A stretch of DNA of 64,000 nt, taken from Modestobacter marinus. Its GTDB lineage: Bacteria; Actinomycetota; Actinomycetes; Mycobacteriales; Geodermatophilaceae. The translations under genes and the position numbers were made by a program. Positions 51,551 to 59,609 of this stretch are shown here, one piece after another. The notes under the pieces were generated by a model. It was not told the DNA's origin and made no database searches. It saw nothing but the letters and a program-made list of their open reading frames with translations. Each line of letters starts with the position of its first letter. Positions within the stretch are counted from its first letter, which is position 1. The DNA lies in NCBI RefSeq assembly GCF_019799945.1, contig NZ_JABGCH010000019.1:42639-106638 (forward strand), in the 5' to 3' direction.

Positions 51551-52771
51551 TCACCGGCCGGGGTCCACCGGCTGCCCGGGGTGCAGCTCGATCACCGTCA
51601 CCTCGGGGCGGGCGCCCACCCGCATCGGCGGACCCCAGTAGCCCGCCCCCGCGGTGATGTAGAGCTGCGTCTCCCCCTGCATCGACCAGCCCTCCACGGC
51701 GGGCTGGTCGAGCAGGACCCCGTAGTCGAAGGGCCACAGCTGACCGCCGTGCGTGTGGCCGGACAGCTGCAGGTCCACCCCCGTCGCGCGGGCCTGCGCC
51801 ACCTGCACCGGCTGGTGGGCCATCAGCACGACCGGGCGCGCGTCGTCCCGGCCGTCGAGCGCGGCGTCGAGGTCCGCGCCGTGCCCGGGCAGTCCCGACA
51901 TCACCGCCGTCCGGTCGTCGATGCCGGCCAGGTCGAACGCGGCCGCCCCGCGGCGGACCTCCACCCGCTCGTTGCGCAGCACCTGCACGCCCAGCGTGGG
52001 CAGGTGACGCAGCCAGGCCGTGGTGTCGGCGAAGTACTCGTGGTTGCCGGTCACGAAGTAGACGCCCTGCTCGCTGACCAGGTCCGCGAGCGGGGCCACG
52101 TCCTCGCGCAGCTCGTCGACCTCGCCGTCGACCAGGTCGCCGACGATCGCCACGACGTCGGGGCGCTGCGCGTTGATCGTCTCCACGACCCGCTCGAACC
52201 GGCGCCCGCCGTAGGTGGCCGACAGGTGCCCGTCGGAGAACGTGACGATCCGCAGGCCGGCCAGCGCGGGGTCCAGCCGCGGGATCCGCACGGGCACCCG
52301 GCGGACGACGGGCGCCGAGTTGGCGAGCACCGCGCCGGTGCCCGCCGTCCCCAGCGCCACGGCGCCGGCCCCGGCGGCCAGGGTGCGGGCCAGGAACAGC
52401 CGCCGCGGGAGCTCCGGGGTCTCCGCGGCCGGGGCCGGGGCGGGGGTGTCGTGCCCGGACGGGACGAGGACCTCCTGCCGTGCCGGCGCCGGGCTGCGGC
52501 GGCGCAGCCGGGCTGCGAGCCGGACCGGCTCGGTGACCAGCAGCGACAGGAACGCGTAGAACGCCAGCCCGAGCCAGCTGAACCCGACCCAGGCCAGCGG
52601 CGTGTAGGCCGCCAGCGGCACGCTGCCCCGCAGCGTCACCGCCAGCGTGGGCAGCAGCGCCAGGACGACGACGAGCAGGGTCAGCCCGCGGCGGACACTG
52701 CCCGGGCGCGTCGTCGCGCGCACCAGCCGCCACCACAGGTACCCGTGCAACAGCAGCATCGCGACCAGCAC
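51551..52771 (-). CDS. Membrane-anchored metallophosphoesterase (YkuE-like)
   Basis: A 406-residue protein. Several hydrophobic segments lie in the first 90 residues and another near residue 130, followed by a periplasmic calcineurin-like phosphoesterase domain (about 160-395). Metal-binding motifs are TFSDGHLS, GDLVDG, TGNHEY, MAHQP and SGHTHGGQ, all complete. Substrates may be nucleotides, lipids or wall precursors; YkuE acts on UDP-sugars in some species. GTG 52771 is the conventional start. A CTG at 52792 would complete the first membrane helix and has GGAGGAG five bases upstream, so it may be the real start. Confidence 0.88.
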   Translation of the reverse strand: MLVAMLLLHGYLWWRLVRATTRPGSVRRGLTLLVVVLALLPTLAVTLRGSVPLAAYTPLAWVGFSWLGLAFYAFLSLLVTEPVRLAARLRRRSPAPARQEVLVPSGHDTPAPAPAAETPELPRRLFLARTLAAGAGAVALGTAGTGAVLANSAPVVRRVPVRIPRLDPALAGLRIVTFSDGHLSATYGGRRFERVVETINAQRPDVVAIVGDLVDGEVDELREDVAPLADLVSEQGVYFVTGNHEYFADTTAWLRHLPTLGVQVLRNERVEVRRGAAAFDLAGIDDRTAVMSGLPGHGADLDAALDGRDDARPVVLMAHQPVQVAQARATGVDLQLSGHTHGGQLWPFDYGVLLDQPAVEGWSMQGETQLYITAGAGYWGPPMRVGARPEVTVIELHPGQPVDPGR

Positions 52772-52820
52772 GACGACCGCGAAGCCGATCAGGACAGCTC
52801 CTCCCCCCGCGACGACCGCC

Positions 52821-54410
52821 TCACGGCCGGACGGCGGCCTTCAGCACGGGGACCAGCACCGGCCAGCAGGCCCAGAAGTCCTGTTCGGCCCGTTCCGCCC
52901 GGGCCTCCTCCAGGCCGTGCAGCCGACCGTACGTCCAGGCGTTCTCGCCCGCACCGAAGGCCTGCCGCCCGATCCGGGTGCACAGCTCGCGGGTGACGAC
53001 GGTGTCCTGCCGGGCGCCGAGCACGTCCTGCACGTCCTTGAGCGCGTCGACCAGCTCGGCCACCGGCTCCCCCAGCACCGGGACCACCGCCTCCGCGGAG
53101 TACCGCACCCGCTTGGCGGCCTTGCGGACCTCGTGCAACGCGGTCGGGTCGTCGGTGTCCATCGCCGCGTGGACGGTCCGGCGCAGCCGCTTCGCCGTCC
53201 GGCCCAGCACCTCGCGCGCCACCTCGTCGGCCGCGGCCGCGGCGTGCGCGGTGAGCGGCGGATCGGCCAGGAGCGCGTCCAGGTCGTCGCGCAGCTGGAG
53301 GTACGCCGCGCCGGAGAGCACCTTGCGGGCCTTGCCCTCCGCCGCCTGCAGCTCCTTGATCTCGGCCTGCCGCAGTCGCGCGGCCACCGGGCCGAGCACG
53401 AGCTCCTCCGGCTGCCCGGCGACGAGGGCGCGCAGGTGGCCCAGCGCCACCTCGGCGTCCCGACCGCCGGACAGCGCGGCCCCCACGTCGGCGAGCTCCT
53501 GCCGGAGCGGGTCGGTCTGCGCACGGTCGAGCACCGGGCGGAAGGCGGCCAGGATGCTGCGCAGCCGGCGGCAGGCCACCCGCACCTGGTGCACCGCGTC
53601 GGGCTGGCCGGTGCGCACCATCAGGTCGGCGTCCTGCAGCGCGGCGACCTGGTCGCGCAGCACCGCGCGGAGGACCTCACCCGCGGGGCGGCCGGGGTCC
53701 CCGCCGTCCGCCGCCTTCTTCCTGCCCTTCCTGCCCTTCTTGCCGGGCGCCGGCTCGGGGGCGGCCGCCTCCGGTGCCGCCCCGTCCAGGTCGGCCAGCC
53801 GGTCGGCCAGCACCCGGGCGAGCTTGGACGGCGAGGCGGCCGGCCGCGCGCCCGCGCCCTCCACCGCCTCGGCCACCGCGGCGAGCAGCGCCTCGTCGCC
53901 GTCGACGAGCTCGACCTCCAGCTCGCGCCACGCCGTGACGACGGCGGCCCCGCCGGGCTCGGCGGACAGCGCGGTCCCCGTCACGTGGTCATCGGCGATC
54001 TCGGCGAGCACCTGGCCCTCGGCGTTCCGCAGCTCGGTGACCTCGCGCCGGGTGCGCAGCTCGGCCACCTGCTCGGCCGGCGTGGACCGCACGATGCCCA
54101 GCACCGGCTCCAGCACCGCCTTCGGTGGGGTGCGGGCGGCCCGCCCGGCCGGCGAGTGCAGCTCGCGGCGCGCCCCGGCCGCCGCCGGCAGCTTCACGTG
54201 CCAGCCGGCGTCGCTCCCGCCGGTCCGGCGGCGCAAGGTCACCCGGGCGCGCGCCAGCCGCAGGTCGGCCGTGTCGTAGTAGGCGGCCTCCAGCACGTGC
54301 TCCACCGGCGGGGACACCTCGGTGACTCCGGGGACGTCCCGGAGGTCGGGCAGCACGAACGACTCCTCGACGTCGAACTTCCGCTCTACCTCCACGTGCT
54401 CGACCGCCAT
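52821..54410 (-). CDS. CYTH and CHAD domain protein
   Basis: A 529-residue two-domain protein. The N-terminal CYTH domain (about 1-205) has the EXEXK-type motif VEVERKF, the WHVKLP block and an acidic/basic tunnel pattern (TAWRELEVELVDGD), typical of triphosphate-binding enzymes. After a Lys/Ala/Pro-rich linker (about 215-250, KKGRKGRKK) comes a CHAD domain (about 255-520), helical and rich in His and Arg, with VHQVRVACRRLRSIL and ALHEVRKAAKRVRYSAE. CHAD domains bind polyphosphate granules. It may be a polyphosphate-linked phosphohydrolase. ATG 54410 is the start. Confidence 0.9.
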   Translation of the reverse strand: MAVEHVEVERKFDVEESFVLPDLRDVPGVTEVSPPVEHVLEAAYYDTADLRLARARVTLRRRTGGSDAGWHVKLPAAAGARRELHSPAGRAARTPPKAVLEPVLGIVRSTPAEQVAELRTRREVTELRNAEGQVLAEIADDHVTGTALSAEPGGAAVVTAWRELEVELVDGDEALLAAVAEAVEGAGARPAASPSKLARVLADRLADLDGAAPEAAAPEPAPGKKGRKGRKKAADGGDPGRPAGEVLRAVLRDQVAALQDADLMVRTGQPDAVHQVRVACRRLRSILAAFRPVLDRAQTDPLRQELADVGAALSGGRDAEVALGHLRALVAGQPEELVLGPVAARLRQAEIKELQAAEGKARKVLSGAAYLQLRDDLDALLADPPLTAHAAAAADEVAREVLGRTAKRLRRTVHAAMDTDDPTALHEVRKAAKRVRYSAEAVVPVLGEPVAELVDALKDVQDVLGARQDTVVTRELCTRIGRQAFGAGENAWTYGRLHGLEEARAERAEQDFWACWPVLVPVLKAAVRP

Positions 54411-54532
54411 CGGTGCCCACTCTCCTCTGCCGCCGCGACCACCAGCCCCTGGCGGACCCGTCGCGGACGGCCCGTCCGGGTCATCTTCGCCGAGATCGGC
54501 GACGGCGACCGGACGAGGGCCTGCCGGGCCGC

Positions 54533-55768
54533 TCAGCCCGACCGCACCCGGTCCCCGGCGCGCACCACCGGCGACCCGTCCTCGCTCGCCCAGCGCCCGC
54601 GGTTCCGGTACCAGCGGTAGGCCGCGCGGGCCCGGCGGCCGGCGGCCCGGACGGCCCCCAGCTGCCCGACCCGGTACACCGGGCGCAGCCGGCGCAGCGT
54701 GGCCTCGTCGCGGCGCCCGCTCTTGCCGTACACGAACGTCAGCGCGTCCCTCTCCAGCTGCCCGTCGAGCTGCTCCCACCGCTCGGAGCGGCGCCGGGCG
54801 GACTCCACGGTGCGGTTGGCCCGCTCCCGGCGCCGCCGGTCGTAGGCCGCCAGCGCCGCGGGGAGGTCGCGCTCCGCGGCCAGGCTCTCGGCCAGCGCCG
54901 CGGCGTCGGTCATGCCCAGCCGCGTGCCCGACGCCCAGGTGAAGTGCGCGGCGTGCGCCGCGTCGCCCATGAGGACGACGTTCTCGTGGGCCCAGGTCCG
55001 GTTGGTCAGGTGCTGGAAGCGCTGCCAGGACCCCGGGCCGTGCGCGGACCGGCCGGTGAGCGGCCGCCCGCGCAGCGGCTGCGCGAAGACCTCCGCCAGC
55101 AGCCGCAGCCCCTGGTCGCTCGGCATGGTGTCCAGGCCCAGGCCCTCCCACGTCTCCGGTGGGCACTCGACCACGCAGGTGCTCGACGTCCGGCTCGACG
55201 GGTAGGCGTGCATCCAGATCCAGCCGGCGTCGGTCCGCTCGAAGGGGAAGGTCATCCGGGGGAACACCCGGTCGGTGCCCAGCCACAGGTAGCGGTTGCG
55301 CCCGGTCACCGTCGACGTCCCGAAGTGCTCGCCGAACTGCCGTCGCACCCGGCTGCCCACGCCGTCGGCCGCGACGACGAGGTCCGCGCCCCGCAGCGCG
55401 GACACGTCGTCCACCTCCTGGCCGAACTCGACCTCCGCGCCGAGCTCGACGGCCCGCCGGGTGAGGATCTCGAGCAGGGCGGAGCGCTCGAGGGCGGACC
55501 GGAAGTGCGACACGTAGGCCGAGGAGCCGTTCAGCCGCCACTCCTGCTCGTGCCAGGCGACCGAGCGGGCCCGGACCTCCCGGGCGGCCACCGGGTCGTT
55601 CTCGTGCAGCAGGTCCATCAGCCGGTCGGAGTAGGTGACACCCCAGCCCGACGTGGCCCCGGGCCGGTTCCGTTCCACGACCCGGACCGACAGCCCCGGG
55701 ACCCGTCGCCGGGCGCACACCGCGAAGAACAGGCCCGCCGGACCACCGCCGACGCAGACGACGTCCAT
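54533..55768 (-). CDS. FAD-dependent hydroxylase-like oxidoreductase
   Basis: A 411-residue class A flavoprotein monooxygenase-type enzyme. The FAD fold begins VVCVGGGPAGLFFAVCARR; VVERNRPGATSGWGVTYSD is shared with salicylyl-CoA and anthraniloyl-CoA hydroxylases; GDAAHAAHFTWASGTRLGM is the second FAD motif. The C-terminal half of those fusion enzymes (thioesterase or old-yellow-enzyme part) is absent. A -35 TTGTCC (55801-55796 side) and -10 CATCCT, 17 bp apart, precede ATG 55768 by about eight bases, so it may be leaderless. Substrate unknown, but an aromatic acyl compound is likely. Confidence 0.85.
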   Translation of the reverse strand: MDVVCVGGGPAGLFFAVCARRRVPGLSVRVVERNRPGATSGWGVTYSDRLMDLLHENDPVAAREVRARSVAWHEQEWRLNGSSAYVSHFRSALERSALLEILTRRAVELGAEVEFGQEVDDVSALRGADLVVAADGVGSRVRRQFGEHFGTSTVTGRNRYLWLGTDRVFPRMTFPFERTDAGWIWMHAYPSSRTSSTCVVECPPETWEGLGLDTMPSDQGLRLLAEVFAQPLRGRPLTGRSAHGPGSWQRFQHLTNRTWAHENVVLMGDAAHAAHFTWASGTRLGMTDAAALAESLAAERDLPAALAAYDRRRRERANRTVESARRRSERWEQLDGQLERDALTFVYGKSGRRDEATLRRLRPVYRVGQLGAVRAAGRRARAAYRWYRNRGRWASEDGSPVVRAGDRVRSG

Positions 55769-55837
55769 GCGTCCCGAGGATGACCGGGAGGCGGGGAGCG
55801 GACAAGGCGTTCGGCCGCGGCGGGCGCCCCCGGCACG

Positions 55838-56806
55838 ATGGACGGCGTGCGTCTGCACCAGCCCGTGCCCGAGCGCGTGGCGCTGCTGTTCCCCGTGCCG
55901 TGGGCGGTGTGGGCCGCGCTGCGGCTGGCCGGGGCCGAACGCGGGTTCCCGCTGGTGCCGGCGCTCACGTTCACCCCGTACGCAGCGGCCACCGGCGTCC
56001 TGCCGCTGGGCACGGCACTGCTGGCCCGGTCACCGGCCGCCACCGCGCTGGCCGCGGGGGCGACCGCGGCGCTGGCCGTCCCGGTGCTCGCCCGCGCCCG
56101 GCGGCAGCCCACTCCCGCGGAGGGCCGGCGGCTGCGGCTCGTCTCGCTCAACACGCTGCACACCCGGGTGGACGCCGCTGCGCTGGTCGACCTGGTCGCC
56201 GGCTGCGACGCCGACGTGCTGACGCTGATGGAGGTCACCCGGGACGGCCGGGACCGTCTGGTCGCCGCCGGGCTCCCCGGTCTGCTGCCGACCGAGCACA
56301 CCCTGCTCCCGGCCGACCCGGCGCAGCTCGGGGCCGGGGGCTCGGTCTGGACCCGGTTGCCGGTCGTCGCACGGAGCCGGGTGCCCGGGCACTTCGAGCA
56401 GCCGCAACTGTTGCTCGCGCTGCCGGGCGGGCCGGACGTCGAGGTCACGGCCGTGCACGTCCACCCGCCGCTGCGGTTCGCGGCCGGGGTGCGGGCCTGG
56501 GAGGAGGACCTGGCCGGGCTGCCGGCGCCCGGCGGGGACGTGGTCCGGGTGCTGGCCGGTGACTTCAACGCCGCCGCCGACCACGCCGCCTTCCGCCGCC
56601 TGGTGCGGCGTGGCTGGGTGGACGCCGGGCGTGCGGCGGGACAGGGGCTGCGGGCCACCTGGGCACCGGTCCGGTTCCCGCAGCCGCGGCTGACCCTGGA
56701 CCACGTGCTGGTCGACCCGCGGGTGGGGGTGGCCGAGCTTCGGGTGGTGCAGCTGCCGGGCTCGGATCACCGGGCGCTGGTCGCCGACCTGCGCATCCCG
56801 GCCTGA
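55838..56806 (+). CDS. Endonuclease/exonuclease/phosphatase family protein with N-terminal membrane segments
   Basis: A 322-residue EEP-fold protein. About three hydrophobic segments (residues about 15-90) precede the catalytic domain, so it is probably membrane-anchored with the enzyme outside. Catalytic residues are in LVSLNTLHT (N), LTLMEVTRDG (E), LAGDFNAAADHAAF (D-x-N) and the terminal QLPGSDHRALVADL (S-D-H). Family members include sphingomyelinase-like and nuclease enzymes. ATG 55838 is the start. It is divergent from the FAD oxidoreductase gene. Confidence 0.85.
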   Translation: MDGVRLHQPVPERVALLFPVPWAVWAALRLAGAERGFPLVPALTFTPYAAATGVLPLGTALLARSPAATALAAGATAALAVPVLARARRQPTPAEGRRLRLVSLNTLHTRVDAAALVDLVAGCDADVLTLMEVTRDGRDRLVAAGLPGLLPTEHTLLPADPAQLGAGGSVWTRLPVVARSRVPGHFEQPQLLLALPGGPDVEVTAVHVHPPLRFAAGVRAWEEDLAGLPAPGGDVVRVLAGDFNAAADHAAFRRLVRRGWVDAGRAAGQGLRATWAPVRFPQPRLTLDHVLVDPRVGVAELRVVQLPGSDHRALVADLRIPA

Positions 56807-56865
56807 GCCGAGCGCCTCCGGGCTGGAGCGCGGCGGTTCAGCGCGGCGGAGCCGGGGTAGAGGCT

Positions 56866-56913
56866 GCAGCCCCGGGCGGCGGGTCCGCACGACCACCACC
56901 GCCCGGGGGCTGC
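56866..56913. terminator. Strong hairpin downstream of the EEP gene
   Basis: GCAGCCCCGGGCGG (56866-56879) pairs with CCGCCCGGGGGCTGC (56899-56913), with one bulged G and a 19-nt loop. It is 60 bp past the EEP stop codon. The bases downstream to 57020 form an unusually AT-rich island (for example TCAATCTTTGG and GAAATAGGG) that could hold a promoter. Confidence 0.6.
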
Positions 56914-57020
56914 ACCGCCCATGCCCCGGATCCCACGGCATTCACCTGTCTCCTGTGACGTTCCTGTCAATCTTTGGACACGCCGAAATAGGGTGACGCA
57001 CGAGCAGTCACCGCTCACGC

Positions 57021-57236
57021 TCAGTCGATGCGCACGTCCTCCTGGCCGGTCACCGACACGACGTCACCCCGGCGCAGCTGCCGGCCGCGCCGGTCCTCCG
57101 GCTCGCCGTTCACCCGCACGTCGCCGGCGGTGAGGACGTCCTTGACCTGGGCGCCCGAGGGGACGGCGTCCACCAGCTTCAACAGCTGGCCCAGCCGGAT
57201 GGACTCGTCCCCGGGACGGAGCTCGACGGTGCGCAC
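57021..57236 (-). CDS. S4 domain RNA-binding protein (YaaA/RlbA-like)
   Basis: A 71-residue single S4 domain. It shows IRLGQLLKLVDAVPSGAQVKDVLTAGDVRVNGEPEDRRGRQL, the RNA-binding core, followed by GDVVSVTG. Stand-alone S4 proteins of this type bind structured RNA, often ribosomal. GTG 57236 is the likely start. It is the last gene of a run (aldose epimerase, MOSC, S4) on the minus strand. Confidence 0.85.
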   Translation of the reverse strand: MRTVELRPGDESIRLGQLLKLVDAVPSGAQVKDVLTAGDVRVNGEPEDRRGRQLRRGDVVSVTGQEDVRID

Positions 57237-57254
57237 GGCGCGATCCTGCCCCGC

Positions 57255-57977
57255 TCAGAGCCGGACCAGCGCATCGCCCACCTCGATCCGGCCGGGACGG
57301 GTGACCAGCGCCCCCACGGCGAGCGCTCCGCCGAGCTCCCGGTGGATGGTCTTCAGCACCCCGGTGTCGCGAGCGATCCCGCCGGCCTGCGGCCGGGTCG
57401 TCATCACGCACCGCGGCACGGACCGGACGACGTCGAGCTCCGCCCCGCCCAGCCGCACCCGGCTGCCGACCAGGTCGTCCTCGCCGCCGCCGGCGAGCAC
57501 CACGTTGGCCCGGAAGCGCCGGCGGTCCCAGGAGCCGAGGGTCTCCGTGGACACCAGGGTGACCCGCGCGTCGGCGTTGTCGTGGAAGGCACCGTCGGCT
57601 CCGGAGAAGGGGTTCCAGCGCCCGCGCTCCTCGTCCTCGGCGTCCTGCGGGCTCTCGTACCGGCGCGGTCCGGTCATGTCCGCGGCCGCGCGGAGGGTCA
57701 CCGGCCGCCCGGCCCAGCCGGACAGGACGTCGTCGTCGTCGGTGACCGTGCCGTCGGGCAGCACCACCTCGACCCCGCCGCCGGCGCGCAGCCGGCCGGC
57801 GGCGAACAGCAGCTCCGGCACCCGCCGGGCGGTCAGGCCCAGGCCGGTCGCGACGTCGAACAAGGCCCAGGCGCGGTCTCCGGCGACGCCCTGGGGGCCG
57901 ACCTCCGCGGTGTCGAGGCGCTCCCCCAGCAGCGATTTCACCGGGAAGCGCCACACCTCCACGACCTGCAGGCTCAC
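57255..57977 (-). CDS. MOSC domain protein
   Basis: A 240-residue protein with an N-terminal MOSC-beta-barrel part (VVEVWRFPVKSLLGERLDTAEVGPQGVAGDRAWALFD) and a MOSC domain (about 90-235), with the conserved PRCVMTTRPQ Cys segment. MOSC proteins handle Mo- or Fe-S-linked sulfur chemistry, for example N-hydroxylated base reduction (mARC-like). GTG 57977 overlaps the upstream aldose epimerase stop by 4 bp. S4 follows 18 bp later. Confidence 0.88.
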   Translation of the reverse strand: MSLQVVEVWRFPVKSLLGERLDTAEVGPQGVAGDRAWALFDVATGLGLTARRVPELLFAAGRLRAGGGVEVVLPDGTVTDDDDVLSGWAGRPVTLRAAADMTGPRRYESPQDAEDEERGRWNPFSGADGAFHDNADARVTLVSTETLGSWDRRRFRANVVLAGGGEDDLVGSRVRLGGAELDVVRSVPRCVMTTRPQAGGIARDTGVLKTIHRELGGALAVGALVTRPGRIEVGDALVRL

Positions 57978-58936
57978 GGTGCCGCCGGGGTCCAGCGCAG
58001 CGTCCAGGTGCCCGACCAGGTGCCCCCGGGCGGCAGGACGACGAGGTCCACGCCGTCGGCCAGCGCGTTGGGCGGGCAGGTCATCGGCTCCACGGCGAGG
58101 CTGCGGCGGCGCTGCCCGGCCGGCAGCGTGTCGCCGGAGTAGACCTGCAGCCAGGGCCACGACCGGTCGACGGCGAGCTCCAGCTCCCCTGCCGGCCCGC
58201 GCAGCCGCACCCGGGCCCAGCCGTCGTCGTCGCGCACCAGGTCGGTGACGGGGTCGTCGAGCTGCCGGTCCCCGATCCGGCCGACGGCCCCGTCGAAGGG
58301 CCGGGTGCTCCCGGTGGGCAGCCCGTCCTCGACGTCGAGCGCCCGCCGGGCCGGCACGGTGAGCTCCGCGTCGGCCAGGCCGCCCTCCGCCGGGGCGCCG
58401 ACGTGCAGGTAGGGGTGCATGCCGACGCCGAAGGGGGCGTCGGCGTCCCCGGCGTTGCGCACCCGCACGGTCACCGTGAGCCGGTCCGGGGCGAGCGCGT
58501 GGTCGACCGCGACCGCGAGCCGGAACGGATAGCCCGACCGCGGCTCCAGCACCGTGCCGACCGAGACCGCGTCGTCCTGCTGGGTGAGCACCGTCCAGGG
58601 CTGGGCGGTCAGCAGCCCGTGCACCGCGTTAGGGGAACCGGGGCTGACCACGTCCAGCTGCAGGTCCCGCGCCTGCCAGGACCATTGCCCGCCGCGCAGC
58701 CGGTTCGGCCACGGCACCAGCACGCCGCCGCGGCGCCCGGCCGGCACGGTCCCGGCTGGATAGCCGTCCAGCACGTCCCAGTCCCCGACCAGCAGCCGGC
58801 GCAGCGCACCGCCGCGCAGGTCGACGGCGAGCTCGGCGGCGCCGGCGCGCACCCGGGCGTCCCGCGGCGCGGTGGGCGGCCACGGGCCGGCCGTCACGTC
58901 GTCGTCGGACGGGGCGGGCTCGGGGTCGAGCGGCAT
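57974..58936 (-). CDS. Aldose 1-epimerase family protein
   Basis: A 320-residue galactose mutarotase-like beta-sandwich enzyme. The motifs PWPNRLRGGQW, NAVHGLLTAQPW and GVGMHPYLHVG supply the substrate-binding Arg, catalytic His and second His; a Glu in LAVEPMTCPPNAL is the general base. It interconverts sugar anomers; which sugar is unknown. ATG 58936 is the start. It is coupled to the MOSC gene by a 4-bp overlap; a parS-like site lies upstream. Confidence 0.88.
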   Translation of the reverse strand: MPLDPEPAPSDDDVTAGPWPPTAPRDARVRAGAAELAVDLRGGALRRLLVGDWDVLDGYPAGTVPAGRRGGVLVPWPNRLRGGQWSWQARDLQLDVVSPGSPNAVHGLLTAQPWTVLTQQDDAVSVGTVLEPRSGYPFRLAVAVDHALAPDRLTVTVRVRNAGDADAPFGVGMHPYLHVGAPAEGGLADAELTVPARRALDVEDGLPTGSTRPFDGAVGRIGDRQLDDPVTDLVRDDDGWARVRLRGPAGELELAVDRSWPWLQVYSGDTLPAGQRRRSLAVEPMTCPPNALADGVDLVVLPPGGTWSGTWTLRWTPAAP

Positions 58937-58984
58937 GCGGTCCTCCTCGCGGGCGTTCGGGACAGCTCACCACAGCGGGCGGAC

Positions 58985-59000
58985 GGTTCCACGTGGAACC
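58985..59000. promoter_or_regulatory. parS: parS-like ParB-binding site (copy 3)
   Basis: GGTTCCACGTGGAACC, identical over 16 bp to copy 1 and over the 14-bp core to copy 2. It lies in the intergenic gap between the aldose epimerase gene and the DUF1707 gene. Confidence 0.75.
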
Positions 59001-59079
59001 GGAAGTCGTGACAGACGTCAGTGGACCTCGGGGTCCCTGCCACCCGAGACTTGATCACACCGGACCCGAGGAGAACGCG

Positions 59080-59598
59080 ATGCCCGACCCCGCATCCCAC
59101 GCCCCGCACCTCCGCGCCGCCGATGCCGACCGGGCGCGGGTCGCCGAGCTGCTGGGGAAGCACCTGTCCGCGGGGCGGCTGACCGTCGAGGAGTACGACG
59201 ACCGGCTGGCCCGCGCCTACACCGCCCGCACCTACGGCGAGCTCGACCCCCTCACGAAGGACCTGCCCCCGCTCGAGCGCCCGGCCGCGGCGCCGGCACC
59301 CGCGCCTGCCGGCTCCTCCTCCGCGCACCTGCCCGGGCACGCCGGCTGGGGTGCGTGGGGTGTCGGCCACTGGGCCGGGAGCAACGGCGTCCGGGCCGCG
59401 TGGGCCAGCTGGGCGGGCACCGGCGTCATCGTGCTGACGATCTGGCTGGTCACGTCCCTCGTCGCGGGCTGGCAGTACTTCTGGCCGATCTGGGTGATCG
59501 GGCCGTGGGGCGCGGTGCTCCTGGCCCAGACCCTGGGTGGCCGGTTCAACGACGGCGGCCGCGACCGCGACCGGCGCGGACTCCCCTTCGGCGGCTGA
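59080..59598 (+). CDS. DUF1707 and 2TM domain membrane protein
   Basis: A 172-residue protein with an N-terminal DUF1707/SHOCT-like domain (LRAADADRARVAELLGKHLSAGRLTVEEYDDRLARAYTARTYGELDPLTKDLP), a Pro/Ala linker and two membrane helices (VIVLTIWLVTSLVAGW and FWPIWVIGPWGAVLLAQTLGG). Function is unknown; proteins of this layout are common in actinobacteria. ATG 59080 has GAGGAGA upstream. It faces the antiporter gene end to end. Confidence 0.85.
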   Translation: MPDPASHAPHLRAADADRARVAELLGKHLSAGRLTVEEYDDRLARAYTARTYGELDPLTKDLPPLERPAAAPAPAPAGSSSAHLPGHAGWGAWGVGHWAGSNGVRAAWASWAGTGVIVLTIWLVTSLVAGWQYFWPIWVIGPWGAVLLAQTLGGRFNDGGRDRDRRGLPFGG

Positions 59599-59609
59599 CA
59601 CCCGGCGGC

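Noticed and set aside
54192-54202. CTTCACGTGCC and other CACGTG cores considered as extra parS sites
   Set aside because: The flanks are not symmetric; only three sites keep the full GTTCC...GGAAC arms.
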